A DNA stretch of 64,000 bases, taken from contig CAKKRE010000010.1 in NCBI GenBank assembly GCA_919902505.1, positions 43,348-107,347 of the forward strand, written 5' to 3'. The DNA comes from Nitrospiraceae bacterium (GTDB lineage Bacteria; Nitrospirota; Nitrospiria; Nitrospirales; Nitrospiraceae). A model generated the notes under the pieces. That model saw only the letters and a program-made list of their open reading frames with translations, was not told the origin of the DNA and did no database searches. The position numbers and the translations under genes were made by a program. The number at the start of each line of letters is the position of its first letter. The first letter of the stretch is position 1. This document shows, piece by piece, positions 44,115 through 53,495 of the stretch.

Positions 44115-44315
44115 TCAGCTGTTCGAGTAGTCGGATTCCATGGGGGCGATGTTGTACATCAGTTCGAGGTCGAACTCGTCGATCAATTCATTCACGGCGT
44201 CCCGGCCCATATCGGACCGTACTTCATTGATGACCAGTTCGATCGCCATGGCCGCATGCTGGCCGTATTGTGTGATCGCAGATTCGATCCGTTGTCTGGC
44301 TGCGTCAAGAGTCAT
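44115..44315 (-). CDS. Hypothetical acidic 66-residue protein
   Basis: MTLDAARQRIESAITQYGQH at the start, then a helical acidic region (VNELIDEFDLELMYNIAPME). No membrane segment. It lies 16 bp downstream of the small TPR gene on the same strand, so it is probably part of that operon. No function recognised. Confidence 0.6.
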   Translation of the reverse strand: MTLDAARQRIESAITQYGQHAAMAIELVINEVRSDMGRDAVNELIDEFDLELMYNIAPMESDYSNS

Positions 44316-44331
44316 AGATCCTCCAACCGGC

Positions 44332-44649
44332 TTACCCGAGCGTCCTCAAGAGTTGTTGCAGTTCCGGCACCAGATCCACACCGCCGTTGGATCGCCCGGA
44401 GACGGCTGCGTCGATCCCGGCCTTCAAGACAGGTTTGGCCTCTTCCTTTTTGCCCAGTGACACCAGGGCCCGTCCCAGGGCGAGGTGCGACGCCACATGC
44501 GTCGGATCTAACTGGGTGGCGACGGTGAGGTGCTCGGCGGCTTCCTCGACGCTGCCGCCTTCCTGCAAAATTTTGTTGCCTAGGCCGTAGCGACCCAGGA
44601 ATCCTTTGGGATTCTTCTCGACCATTTGGCGAAACGCGCTGATATCCAT
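44332..44649 (-). CDS. Small TPR protein
   Basis: 105 residues with two to three tetratricopeptide units (FLGRYGLGNKILQEGGSVEE; AAEHLTVATQLDPTHVASHL; ALGRALVSLGKKEEAKPVLK). It should be a protein-interaction module in the cytoplasm. It lies 66 bp downstream of the larger TPR gene on the same strand. Confidence 0.8.
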   Translation of the reverse strand: MDISAFRQMVEKNPKGFLGRYGLGNKILQEGGSVEEAAEHLTVATQLDPTHVASHLALGRALVSLGKKEEAKPVLKAGIDAAVSGRSNGGVDLVPELQQLLRTLG

Positions 44650-44715
44650 GAGGCTCCTTGTGAAGCGTGATTGTCTGTTGTGATGGAGCGGGATTCTACC
44701 ATCACCCTCGCTGGT

Positions 44716-45483
44716 TCAGCTACGGGCGGAACGGAGTCGCGCGAGGCGTTCGCGGTCGGCGGCAGCGGGCGCGCGGCCGGTTCCCAGCGCCAGATGGTGC
44801 AGCCGTTCCACGCAACGGATGGCCGCGACCCTGTCCTGTCGTTGTTCGTAGAGATCGGCCAGCTCCCGGAGGACCGCCGCTTCGCCGGCCGGATTGCCGA
44901 GCTTGATGAAATGTTCAGAGGCATTGTTGAAACATCGTTCCGCCTCGACCGTGCGGCCGCTGTCGAGGAAGGTCTTTCCCAGCTGACTATAGGTGCCGGC
45001 CAGGCCTTCTTCGTTGCCGACCACCCGGTGGGAGTCCAGCGCTTGCGTGAACAGCTGGACGGATTCATCCCATTGGTGCTGCCTGGCCTCTTCCATGGCC
45101 AGGTTATGGTAGAGGATGCCGAGGGCGCGATGGTCATTGAGCGGCTTGAGGAGATCCAGCGCTTCGAGATAGTAGGGGCGGGCCTTCTCCGGCCGGTCGG
45201 CGCCGATGTACAGGTTGCCGAGATTGACGAGTGTATGGGCGATGGCGTGCGGATCCTGCTCGCTACGTTGGATCGCCAGCACTTCTTTGTAGCAGACGTC
45301 GGCTTTCTCCAATTCGCCGGTCAGGGCATAGGTGTTGCCGAGGTTGCCGAGGCTGTTCGAGAGTTCACGCCGGGTCCCGGTCAGCCGGTCGTCCTTGACG
45401 GCCGCCTCCCAGGCGGCGCGTGCCTGGACGAGATCGCCACGATGGAGAAAAATGCGTGCGCGGTGTTTGTCGTTTTCAGCCAT
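44716..45483 (-). CDS. TPR repeat protein
   Basis: 255 residues from ATG 45,483 (MAENDKHRARIFLHRGD); GTG/ATG codons just upstream are possible. At least five TPR units of about 40 residues follow (for example NSLGNLGNTYALTGELEKAD, HTLVNLGNLYIGADRPEKAR, LYHNLAMEEARQHQWDESVQ, GTYSQLGKTFLDSGRTVEAE). The protein is likely a scaffold. No enzymatic motif. First or second gene of the leftward small-gene group. Confidence 0.85.
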   Translation of the reverse strand: MAENDKHRARIFLHRGDLVQARAAWEAAVKDDRLTGTRRELSNSLGNLGNTYALTGELEKADVCYKEVLAIQRSEQDPHAIAHTLVNLGNLYIGADRPEKARPYYLEALDLLKPLNDHRALGILYHNLAMEEARQHQWDESVQLFTQALDSHRVVGNEEGLAGTYSQLGKTFLDSGRTVEAERCFNNASEHFIKLGNPAGEAAVLRELADLYEQRQDRVAAIRCVERLHHLALGTGRAPAAADRERLARLRSARS

Positions 45484-45530
45484 GGTGTGCATAAGACGTT
45501 CTACGTGAAAGGTGAAACGAAAAGTCCTTA

Positions 45531-45561
45531 ACGAGAGACGAACGACGAGAGACGAGATACG
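45531..45561. repeat. Dispersed ACGAGAGACGAACGACG repeat
   Basis: The 17-mer is present exactly here, at 11,066-11,082 and at 52,515-52,531. A related form (ACGAACGACGAGCGACGC) lies inside the SagB-type gene near 51,787. The copy here continues as GAGAGACGAGATACG. Purpose unknown. Confidence 0.6.
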
Positions 45562-45566
45562 CTCTG

Positions 45567-45989
45567 TCAGTCGCCGCCCTTGGGAGTGTCTTTGCGAAAT
45601 TCCACCACGATGTCGTCCTCTTCGTCCAGTCCCAAGCCGGCACGAAACGAGTCGAGCAATTCGGCGACATAGGCGAGATGGCGTGGATCCTTCCCCTCAG
45701 GGGAGGCCAGATAGGTCTCGGAGAGCGTCATTCCGGTTTGAAAATGGCGAGCGATCGTCTCCTCTGTGACCTGTTGCCAGGTGATGTAGATACAGAAGGC
45801 CTGGAAACGGTGTGCGTCGGGGTGGCGGCCGGCCAGCGCGAGCAATTGCTCGTAGGCCTCGCGGGCTGTGGAACCGGCGTGAGAAGAGAACGTACTTTCG
45901 AGTTCAACGGCATGGTCCCAATCGGCACCGAGTTCGGCTTCTGATTCCTGCAGGGTATCTTGTGCGGCCAGAGCGGCGTCAAATTGCAT
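45567..45989 (-). CDS. Hypothetical conserved-looking protein
   Basis: 140 residues from ATG 45,989 (MQFDAALAAQDTLQESEAEL); the frame extends 28 codons upstream but that part is not convincing. The sequence is helical, with YEQLLALAGRHPDAHRFQAF and LAYVAELLDSFRAGLGLDEE, perhaps a TPR-like fold. The ribosome site is weak. Unknown function; same strand as the TPR group, 83 bp upstream of it. Confidence 0.6.
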   Translation of the reverse strand: MQFDAALAAQDTLQESEAELGADWDHAVELESTFSSHAGSTAREAYEQLLALAGRHPDAHRFQAFCIYITWQQVTEETIARHFQTGMTLSETYLASPEGKDPRHLAYVAELLDSFRAGLGLDEEDDIVVEFRKDTPKGGD

Positions 45990-46199
45990 AGCTGGTTCTT
46001 TCTTGAAGCGTGCGCTGTGGATCGTCTTTGCATGGTGCCCGTCTTGAACATGCAGGCAGCGAAGCCTCAGCATACGCGGGGAGTGAAAAGCAGGTCAATG
46101 AGGTCTCGTGCTTGAGTCGTCGGCGCGAGGCTTGTAGAGTGAACGGGCGGTGAGGCGACGGGTTCAAACTCGTGTGATACAGAACATGGTGAGGTAGGT

Positions 46200-46775
46200 A
46201 TGGCGGTCGAATCGGTGATGTTGTCCCTCGGAACGAGTGCGCCGTCGTTTAGATTACGCGATGTGGTGACCGGTCAGGTGTATCATCTCGACTCTTTCGC
46301 CGGTTCATCCGCCCTGCTCGTGATGTTCATTTGCCGCCATTGTCCCTATGTCGTGCACGTGGAGGAAGAACTGGCCAGGATCGGGCGAGACTATCAGGCC
46401 ACAGGGCTCGGAATGATTGCGGTCAGCAGTAACGACCCGACGTCATATCCGGACGATGCGCCTCCGCGCTTGAAGGAGATGGCTGAGCGGCTCGTCTTGA
46501 CCTTTCCGTTTTGTTGCGATGACACGCAGGAGGTGGCGAAGGCCTATCGGGCCGCCTGCACCCCGGATTTTTTCCTGTTCGACCGGCAGCGTCGATTAGT
46601 ATATCGAGGCCAATTGGACGACTCACGCCCCGGCAACAACAGGCCGGTCACCGGCCGGGACCTGCGCGCCGCGATCGATGCCGTGCTGGGCGGAAAGCCT
46701 GTGAATCCCAAACAACAAGCCAGCGTCGGCTGCAGTATCAAGTGGAAGCCCGGCAACGCACCCTCTTACGCCTGA
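46200..46775 (+). CDS. Thioredoxin-fold (AhpC/TSA-like) protein
   Basis: 191 residues with the peroxiredoxin-like N-terminus (GTSAPSFRLRDVVTGQVYHL) and a C-x-x-C site in LLVMFICRHCPYVVHVEEEL, then TPDFFLFDRQRRLVYRGQLD and a C-terminal SVGCSIKWKPGN motif. This set is typical of the thioredoxin family proteins with CxxCPYV that are widespread in bacteria. Probably a cytoplasmic thiol reductase or peroxidase; no signal peptide is seen. Substrate unknown. Confidence 0.85.
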   Translation: MAVESVMLSLGTSAPSFRLRDVVTGQVYHLDSFAGSSALLVMFICRHCPYVVHVEEELARIGRDYQATGLGMIAVSSNDPTSYPDDAPPRLKEMAERLVLTFPFCCDDTQEVAKAYRAACTPDFFLFDRQRRLVYRGQLDDSRPGNNRPVTGRDLRAAIDAVLGGKPVNPKQQASVGCSIKWKPGNAPSYA

Positions 46776-46981
46776 ACGGTACCCAGCCGAGCCCCAGAGG
46801 GCAGTTGAGGCTTCTGTTGCCACGGGTTTTGAACCGAATGGGTCGGCAGAGGGGCGAGGCTCCGGGCGCCACACCGATTGCTTCCCTCCGCTTCAGAAAA
46901 GATAGGCCGCAACCGATAAAGATAGCCGGGGCCCCCTGTGCAGGGCGCAGGCGCAACGCGCACCAAGGAGGATCGTCTATC

Positions 46982-47839
46982 ATGGCATCGGCGCAAGAAC
47001 TCGTCCAATCCTGCTCACACGTCTTTACCCTGCCGGAAATCTACTTTCGCGTCCGCGATGTAGTGGAGAACCAGGATTCAACGATGGATAACTTGGCCAA
47101 TGTCCTCAAGATGGATCCGGCTATTTCAGCCCGCGTGCTCAAGATTGTGAACAGCCCTCTGTATGGGGTTCCCAAGCAGGTGGACACGGTCACCCGCGCA
47201 GTGAATCTCCTCGGCATGCAAGCCATCCGCGACCTGGTCACCGCGACGACCATCGGCCGACGCTTCAGTGGAATGACCACTGAGATCATGGATTTGTCCG
47301 CCTTTTGGCGCAAGAGCGTCCTCTGCGCCCTGATGGCCGGCAAGATCGCAAAAGCCTGCGGCATCCGAGACAGTGAGCGGTTCTTTATCGAAGGACTGCT
47401 GCGGGACATCGGACACCTGGTCCTCTACCAAACTATTCCCCAGCGCGCACAGGCGGCCCTCATCGAAGCCGGCAATCTGGGAAGCCCCCTTGCGGAAGTC
47501 GAGCAGTCCAGTTTTGGTTGTGACTACGCGGAAGTCGGCGCCGAACTCATTCATTCCTGGGGGATGCCCCCACAAATCGAGCAGGCCATTCGTTACCAAC
47601 TCTGCCCCAAGGAGGCAGGGGAGCACATTCTACACGCGTCGATGGTCCACTTGGCCGGCGTCGTGGCGGACCAGAGCGAGGTGCCTTCATCGTATGCCGC
47701 GCAGGAGTTGCCCTTTGATGCCCACGCGATGCAATTGACCGGATTCAACGTCGACGAGCGGCCTGTCTTACTCACAGAGGCGCGGGTCCAGCTGCAGGAG
47801 ACATTGAAGTTGTTTAGCCCCGTGGCCATGGCCGCCTGA
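46982..47839 (+). CDS. HDOD domain signalling protein
   Basis: 285 residues from ATG 46,982, which has AAGGAGGA 8 bases upstream; the frame is open further upstream but overlaps the previous gene. The HDOD domain covers about residues 15-210: LPEIYFRVRDVVENQDSTMD, ISARVLKIVNSPLYGVPKQV, AVNLLGMQAIRDLV and GLLRDIGHLVLYQ. The domain resembles an HD phosphodiesterase fold lacking catalytic residues and is found in signalling proteins. No other domain is attached. Confidence 0.88.
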   Translation: MASAQELVQSCSHVFTLPEIYFRVRDVVENQDSTMDNLANVLKMDPAISARVLKIVNSPLYGVPKQVDTVTRAVNLLGMQAIRDLVTATTIGRRFSGMTTEIMDLSAFWRKSVLCALMAGKIAKACGIRDSERFFIEGLLRDIGHLVLYQTIPQRAQAALIEAGNLGSPLAEVEQSSFGCDYAEVGAELIHSWGMPPQIEQAIRYQLCPKEAGEHILHASMVHLAGVVADQSEVPSSYAAQELPFDAHAMQLTGFNVDERPVLLTEARVQLQETLKLFSPVAMAA

Positions 47840-48132
47840 CTTCAGGCAGAGTCGCGATCTCACCGTCGGCGATGCACTCGACGTTCGAGACAGCTCGCCG
47901 GCGGAGGCGGATCCTGTTTTTTGATTTTCCCCTCCAACTCGTCGATCTCGCGCTGACCACTCCCTTCTCATCTGTCCGCGGTGAAACCTATCTCCTGTGC
48001 GAGCATCCCTGTCACAACGGTGACTACAGACAAGGCCCGGTGCTCCCTTCAGAATGGCGAGGGACTGACAAGGTTCATCGTGCAGCGAGAGTTCCATCGA
48101 CTGACGGGCGGGGACACAAGGAGCATCGACTC
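47840..48132. other. Intergenic stretch before the interrupted secreted-protein gene
   Basis: 293 bp. The plus frame is open from 47,872 but the translation is not protein-like before the signal peptide. No RNA gene or clear terminator seen. Confidence 0.4.
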
Positions 48133-49377
48133 ATGCCTATCGATCATTCAGGAGCAACCGCCAACGGTGGCGTTGTGCCGAGCGCCACGGGCTCACAGTG
48201 GCGTCAATCAGCCAGGAGTCTCCTCGGCCGGCTCTGCCTGATGTTCGTGTCGATGTTGCTTCTGGCGGTCGTCCCCGGTACATCGGCTGCGAGCGACAGA
48301 TGGCATCCAGGCATTTACGTCAAAATTGAAGACTGGCAATTACGCTCACCTGCGCACATGGAGACGATCTACGAGGAATTAAGCAACACTCCTCAGCTAC
48401 GCGGCATCAAAGTGATCCTGCTCTGGGGGCGATATGAATCCAGGGATAGTCACACCGGAACCAGCCGGTACGACTTCAGCCAGATCGATCAGATCCTGAC
48501 CCGGTTGGCTGCACTGGAGAACAAGCATCTCATCGTCGCGCTGGCATGGCGCGAGTTCAAACGAGAGAAGGGCGCATCGGAAATCCTGCCGAACGATCTG
48601 CAGGCGGGACGTGCCTGGAATACGGATCCAAATTGGACCCATACCCAATATGAATAGCTCTGGGCCTATCGGATGAGCAATCAGCCGGGCAAGTATGCCT
48701 ACAATCTCAAATTGTGGCATCCGACGATTCTCGGCCGATTGGATGCTTTCCTGGCCGCGCTGGCCGAGCACATCGATCAGCACCCGAACCTGACACAGAT
48801 TTCCACCACCGAATCCGCGATCGGCGAGCCGGTGACTTCCTTCGCGGAGGAGGGGGGAAGCGCGCAGAGGCAGTACGATGGCCAACTCAGGGTAATTCGT
48901 GCCATGAAGAAACATTTCGCGCAGAGTGACGTGGTGCCGGATTTGAACTACAGCCGGGAACATGTCGCTGCGATGGTGCGGATTCTGCAAGTCGAAGGCA
49001 TCGGGCTCGGGAGTTCGAACAGTAACAAGAGCAAAGGTCTCATCCTGCAGCCGCCTTCAGGTGCACCGGGAGTGCTCACCTACTATCCGCGATTGAGTGG
49101 CACCGTGATCCTGGCGCCTGAGATTCAGGGTGATGACTATCGAAGTACCTACGGTCACGACAGGCCCCCCGACCATCCACGGTACGAGTCGATATACCTG
49201 CGGGTGCGCGATGAACTCAAAGCCAACTACGCTGTCATGCAGCGGAACAATCCCTATTGGTTGGGGGATGCCTCCACGCCAAGCATGCTGAAATTCATTC
49301 AAACCTATCCCGCCATCGTCAACGACAGCACGGGGGCGGGTGGGTTGAATCACGTCAAGCCGAAGTCCGTCCGCTAG
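48133..49377 (+). pseudogene. Secreted glycosidase-like protein interrupted by in-frame TAG
   Basis: From ATG 48,133 the frame encodes a signal peptide (GRLCLMFVSMLLLAVVPGTSAAS) and a domain beginning WHPGIYVKIEDWQLRSP. It is stopped by TAG at 48,655-48,657 and continues in the same frame to 49,377 with protein-like sequence (LWAYRMSNQPGKYAYNLKLW). Without the stop it would be about 414 residues. The (beta/alpha)8-like pattern and IKVILLWGRYE suggest a glycoside-hydrolase fold, but no family is certain. One base change explains the stop. Sequencing error or readthrough cannot be excluded. Confidence 0.7.
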
Positions 49378-49698
49378 TTGCCCCAGCCATGAAATAGGGG
49401 GCCGCTTCCGCGCCCGCATCAGCACGACACAACTTGAAGTAATAATTCATGTGCCATGCGAATTCGCGTGCTGCTGTAGTCTGTTTGAGTTTCTATTTAT
49501 GGAAGATTGGAGAATCTTGCCGGCGTTGATCGGTGTATCAGCCAACCCTCGACAATTCAGGCTGTCGGACCTGTCTGCTCGAGAGCTTTAACTATCACTT
49601 GAGGTTTTCTTTCTCGCATCGATATCCCCTTCTCGACATCCTCTGCTTGACCGGCGGCGGGAAGGCGCGTACACAAGCAGCCTAACCAGGAGGGACCT
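49378..49698. other. 321-bp intergenic stretch
   Basis: No convincing ORF or RNA gene. It is locally AT-rich near 49,435-49,510 (AACTTGAAGTAATAATTCATG and TTTGAGTTTCTATTTATGGA), consistent with a promoter region for the following small gene. A good AGGAGGGACC precedes the ATG at 49,699. Confidence 0.4.
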
Positions 49699-49956
49699 AT
49701 GCCACCCAAAAGGAAAGTGCCACGGCAGTCGGGCCGCAATCGTTCGGTCGGACAGAAACGGAAGGGCGCCGCGACGAAAAGCGGTGAGGCCGGGATGACC
49801 CGCCGGTTGCAAGATCTCGTGGAACGGATCGATGTCGTGCTGCCGGAGGTCGCTGCACGGGTGGCGGCGTTGGAGCACCTCCTGCTGGAACTGAAACTCT
49901 GCACGCAGGAAGATTTGCGCAGCGCGCGGGAGTTCGTGCGTATTCAAGAGGCGTAA
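49699..49956 (+). CDS. Small basic-N-terminal hypothetical protein
   Basis: 85 residues with AGGAGG 6 bases upstream. The first 35 residues are Lys/Arg/Ser-rich (MPPKRKVPRQSGRNRSVGQK) and probably disordered. The rest is a helical coiled-coil-like segment (RRLQDLVERIDVVLPEVAAR). It lies 32 bp upstream of the VIT1-like transporter gene on the same strand. No family recognised. Confidence 0.6.
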   Translation: MPPKRKVPRQSGRNRSVGQKRKGAATKSGEAGMTRRLQDLVERIDVVLPEVAARVAALEHLLLELKLCTQEDLRSAREFVRIQEA

Positions 49957-49988
49957 GCAGTTGTGCGTTCCCGGAAAAGAGTGCGCCC

Positions 49989-50684
49989 ATGCCCGTGACT
50001 CCTCATATTGAAAAACATTTCACCGCCACCGCGACGGTCCGCGATATCGTGATCGGTATGGCCGACGGGTTGACCGTGCCCTTTGCGTTGGCGGCCGGCT
50101 TGTCCGGCGCGGTGGCTTCATCCGGCCTGGTGGTCACAGCCGGGTTAGCCGAGATCGCGGCCGGCTCGATTGCCATGGGCTTGGGCGGGTACCTCGCGGC
50201 GAAGACGGATCTGGAACATTACGCGTCCGAGCGCCTGCGGGAGTGGCGGGAGACACAGCATATTCCGGAACGGGAGGCCGAAGAAGTGTCCGAGATTTTT
50301 CGCGGCTATGGTTTGCGCGATGAACAGATCGCTCCGTTGATCGAGACACTTCAGGCCAATCCGACGCAGTGGGTGGATTTTATGATGCGGTTCGAGTTGG
50401 GGTTGGATGAACCGGATCCGACACGCGCGCGCATCAGCGCCTGGACGATTGCCTGCTCCTATATCGTGGGCGGGCTTATCCCGCTCCTTCCCTATATGGT
50501 TTTTCCGAATGTGCTGACGGCGCTCTGGTGGTCGGTGGCGGTGACTCCTCTGGCCTTGTTTGTGTTCGGCTACGTCAAGAGCGGGTATACCGGCGTGCCG
50601 CCCTGGCGCGGCGGGTTTCAAACTGTGCTCGTCGGCGGCCTGGCCGCCGCGGCTGCATTCGGTATTGCCCGCCTGCTGGGATGA
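49989..50684 (+). CDS. VIT1/CCC1-family transporter
   Basis: 231 residues with five hydrophobic segments. The N-terminus (HFTATATVRDIVIGMADGLTVPFALAAGLSGA, split) carries the family DG(L/V)xxxFALAAG motif in the first helix, followed by IAMGLGGYLAAKTDLEHY. A cytosolic acidic helical loop is present (EREAEEVSEIFRGYGLRDEQ), and two further helices end in GGFQTVLVGGLAAAAAFGIA. Members move Fe2+ or Mn2+ across membranes. Metal specificity cannot be read off the sequence. Confidence 0.9.
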   Translation: MPVTPHIEKHFTATATVRDIVIGMADGLTVPFALAAGLSGAVASSGLVVTAGLAEIAAGSIAMGLGGYLAAKTDLEHYASERLREWRETQHIPEREAEEVSEIFRGYGLRDEQIAPLIETLQANPTQWVDFMMRFELGLDEPDPTRARISAWTIACSYIVGGLIPLLPYMVFPNVLTALWWSVAVTPLALFVFGYVKSGYTGVPPWRGGFQTVLVGGLAAAAAFGIARLLG

Positions 50685-50733
50685 CGCGGCAACGCGTTTA
50701 CTTTCCTTCCTCCGGCTCGTTAGACTGGCCGCC

Positions 50734-52494
50734 ATGACTCCTGAACAACCGTCTGTTTCCACGCCCATTGAGCTGCTTTCAACCGATCCGGTCGATCGTG
50801 TGATGGCCTATCACGTTCGAACCAAACACCATTTCAATCGCTATGCGCGGTCGTTGGGGTATCTGGACTGGGCGAACCAGCCTAATCCGTTTCGGCGATT
50901 TGAGGGGGCGCAGTTGGTCCGGTTGCCTTTGTTGAAGTCCGAGGACGAACCGCGGTCGCCGTCGTACCAAGCGATCTATCAACCGGGAGCTGTTCCTGCG
51001 CAGCTGCTGACCGATCGGACCATCTCACGGTTCTTCGAGCTGGCCCTCGGGCTCTCGGCTTGGAAGAAGGCCGGGGAGTCGGAATGGGCGTTGCGCAACA
51101 ATCCGTCGTCCGGCAATCTCCATCCGACGGAAGGCTACGTCCTTCTGCCGCCGACCGAGGGTCTGGACCTAAAGCCGGGGCTCTATCATTACGCATCCAG
51201 AGAACATGGTGTGGAGTTACGCGCTGATTTTTCGCCCGTCGCCATCTCGCACCTGCTGGCTCCCTTTCCGTCCGGTGCGTTTCTGTTCGGTCTCACCTCA
51301 GTCCATTGGCGCGAAGCCTGGAAGTACGGCGAGCGGGCATTTCGTTACTGCAACCACGATGTCGGCCACGCAATCGGGTCGGCACGTATTGCGGCGGCGA
51401 CGCTCGGTTGGAAGATGGCCCTGCTGGATGGAGTCGATCAGAATCAGATCGCGAGGGTATTGGGAACGCATCGTGTGGATGATTTCAGCGGCGTGGAGCC
51501 GGAACATCCCGATTGCCTGGCGGTGATCTGGCCTGGTGAAGCCGAGGCTCGTGCATCGAGTTCATCGCGTGAGAATCAAAATTTGCCGTTGTTTCTGGAG
51601 GAGACGGCCGTCACCGGTGTGGCTGTGGGGCCGTGGCATGGGAAGGCCAACGAGTTGAGTCGAGAACATGGGGTGCATTGGGACGTCATCGACCAGGTGG
51701 CAGAGGCCTCCTGGAAGACAGCTGTGGAACATCGTGACATTCAGCTTTCGCAGAGCCCGGTCCTGTTCGAGACGCTACACGCTTCACGAACGACGAGCGA
51801 CGCAGCGGCTATCATCAGGCAGCGCCGCAGCGCCGTTTCCTTCGATGGCCGCACCTCGATTTCCGCCGAGACGTTTTTTCATATCCTGCAGCGCGTGATG
51901 CCTCAGGCAGAGCGACCGCAATTGCAGCGGCCCATGCCATGGGATGTCTTGCCTTGGGACCCGGCGATTCATCTCATGCTGTTTGTGCATCGTGTCGAAG
52001 GGCTGGAGGCCGGACTGTATGTATTGGCGCGTGACCCGAACAAGCTGCCGTTTCTGCAGCAGTCGATGAATCCTGAATTGGAATGGACGCCGGCGCCCGG
52101 TTGTCCGGAAGATCTTCCCTTGTTCTGGCTGTTGCAGGGCAACGCGCAACGACTGGCGGCGCAAGTCAGTTGCCAGCAGGGGATTGCCGGGGACAGTGCC
52201 TTCTCGCTCGGGATGCTGGCGGAGTTCGAAGGCCGCTTGCGGCAGGGCGGGGCTTGGTGGTATCCACGCCTGTTCTGGGAAACGGGCCTGCTAGGGCAGG
52301 TGCTCTATCTGGAAGCAGAGGCGGCGGGTGTGCGGGGGACCGGGATCGGCTGTTTTTTCGACGACCCGGTGCATGAGGTCGTAGGCATCAAGGGCCTGTC
52401 CATTCAATCGCTGTATCACTTTACAGTCGGCGGACCGGTGGACGACCAGCGGCTCATGACGCTCCCTCCCTATCATCACCTCCGGCATGAGTGA
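50734..52494 (+). CDS. SagB/ThcOx-type nitroreductase-like dehydrogenase, two domains
   Basis: 586 residues from ATG 50,734. Two FMN nitroreductase-fold halves. The first (about 20-290) has VMAYHVRTKHHFNRYARSLG, ALRNNPSSGNLHPTEGYVLL and RYCNHDVGHAIGSARIAAAT. The second (about 340-580) has IIRQRRSAVSFDGRTSISAE and AEAAGVRGTGIGCFFDDPVH. SagB enzymes oxidise azolines in peptide natural products, but no YcaO or precursor gene is next to it, so a stand-alone oxidoreductase role is more likely. The longer upstream frame overlaps the VIT1-like gene and is non-coding. Confidence 0.88.
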   Translation: MTPEQPSVSTPIELLSTDPVDRVMAYHVRTKHHFNRYARSLGYLDWANQPNPFRRFEGAQLVRLPLLKSEDEPRSPSYQAIYQPGAVPAQLLTDRTISRFFELALGLSAWKKAGESEWALRNNPSSGNLHPTEGYVLLPPTEGLDLKPGLYHYASREHGVELRADFSPVAISHLLAPFPSGAFLFGLTSVHWREAWKYGERAFRYCNHDVGHAIGSARIAAATLGWKMALLDGVDQNQIARVLGTHRVDDFSGVEPEHPDCLAVIWPGEAEARASSSSRENQNLPLFLEETAVTGVAVGPWHGKANELSREHGVHWDVIDQVAEASWKTAVEHRDIQLSQSPVLFETLHASRTTSDAAAIIRQRRSAVSFDGRTSISAETFFHILQRVMPQAERPQLQRPMPWDVLPWDPAIHLMLFVHRVEGLEAGLYVLARDPNKLPFLQQSMNPELEWTPAPGCPEDLPLFWLLQGNAQRLAAQVSCQQGIAGDSAFSLGMLAEFEGRLRQGGAWWYPRLFWETGLLGQVLYLEAEAAGVRGTGIGCFFDDPVHEVVGIKGLSIQSLYHFTVGGPVDDQRLMTLPPYHHLRHE

Positions 52495-52553
52495 TTGTGC
52501 AGGACCTGCTTTGAACGAGAGACGAACGACGAGATACGAGGAACGAGCTCATT

Positions 52554-53411
52554 ATGTTCAAGATTAAAAAGAAGATCGAGAAGCCGAAGCCGCCGATATT
52601 GTACAACGTGATCGAAGATTATTCGGAGTTCGATGCGCCGGGTAACGTGACGGCTTGCGCCATGACGCTGCCGGAAAATCTCGCAGCGCATGCGAAAATT
52701 CTCGCCGAAAGTTACGATGTGCCGTTGGAGCAGATGACGCAGCTGCTGACGGAGGGCGGTGTCTATGTGTATCCGCAAGTGGGCGGATTACTGACACGGG
52801 GCCTCTTTGCCTGTCGGATCGATGCCACGAGCGCCACGCCGAAACAGACCTGGGTGCTCGACTTGATGCAATTCGCCGAGGCGGAGCAATTGGCCCGGGC
52901 GCGCGCCGTGCCGTTGGTTGAGGCGGCGACCGATGTGTTTTACCGGACGCTTCCCGAAGAATTAAAAACGAAGTTGGCAAAAAAGAATCTTGGCCTCGAT
53001 TACCGGACCCTCGACCGTGCGGTGGCGAAGGGCGGCGATATCAAGTTCATCGACTTCCGCAAAGACTGGTCGCCCCATTTCAAGCGGCTCTGTATCATGC
53101 CTGACGGTCGCCTCGTGGAGACGGGCGGGCTGGAAGAGTTTGCACAGCTGCACCAGATTACGGTGCCGCAGGCGAAGAAACTCGTGGAGGAGGGTGGGAC
53201 GATGGATGTGGCTAGCGGAGAAGTGCTCGCCTGTCAGATCGTCAACGGTCAGCCGGCAGTCGCCCGCTTCAGCGCGAAGAACTACACCAAGGCCAAAGAA
53301 CTGTCGGCGAGCAAACAGCTGCATATCCTGGATGCTTTAAGCGAAGTGGCCTATAACGATTCGGTGATGATGCGAACGTTGCAGCGGAAGGATTTGGGGG
53401 GGCGGATTTAA
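52554..53411 (+). CDS. Hypothetical 285-residue protein
   Basis: Begins with a basic run (MFKIKKKIEKPKPPILYNVI) and shows internal repetition: similar segments around LPENLAAHAKILAESYDVPL and GGLEEFAQLHQITVPQAKKL, each followed by a Gly-rich turn and a beta stretch. No signal peptide, membrane segment or catalytic motif. The repeat copy ACGAGAGACGAACGACG lies 23 bp upstream. No family recognised. Confidence 0.7.
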   Translation: MFKIKKKIEKPKPPILYNVIEDYSEFDAPGNVTACAMTLPENLAAHAKILAESYDVPLEQMTQLLTEGGVYVYPQVGGLLTRGLFACRIDATSATPKQTWVLDLMQFAEAEQLARARAVPLVEAATDVFYRTLPEELKTKLAKKNLGLDYRTLDRAVAKGGDIKFIDFRKDWSPHFKRLCIMPDGRLVETGGLEEFAQLHQITVPQAKKLVEEGGTMDVASGEVLACQIVNGQPAVARFSAKNYTKAKELSASKQLHILDALSEVAYNDSVMMRTLQRKDLGGRI

Positions 53412-53495
53412 GTCTTAGCACGTATCAGGATTTCGCTGACTCGTCCGGTCAACCTTGTCCGCTGTGGTGCGTTTGGAACAGAGGACCTGTGAGCC

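Noticed and set aside
47872..48132. Upstream extension of the interrupted secreted-protein gene
   Set aside because: The frame is open but the translation is Arg-rich and unlike a protein, and it would place the signal peptide in the interior.
48655..48657. TAG as pyrrolysine or a reassigned codon
   Set aside because: TAG also ends other genes in the window (for example the synthetase and the 39-residue gene), and no pyrrolysine gene is seen. A nonsense mutation is simpler.
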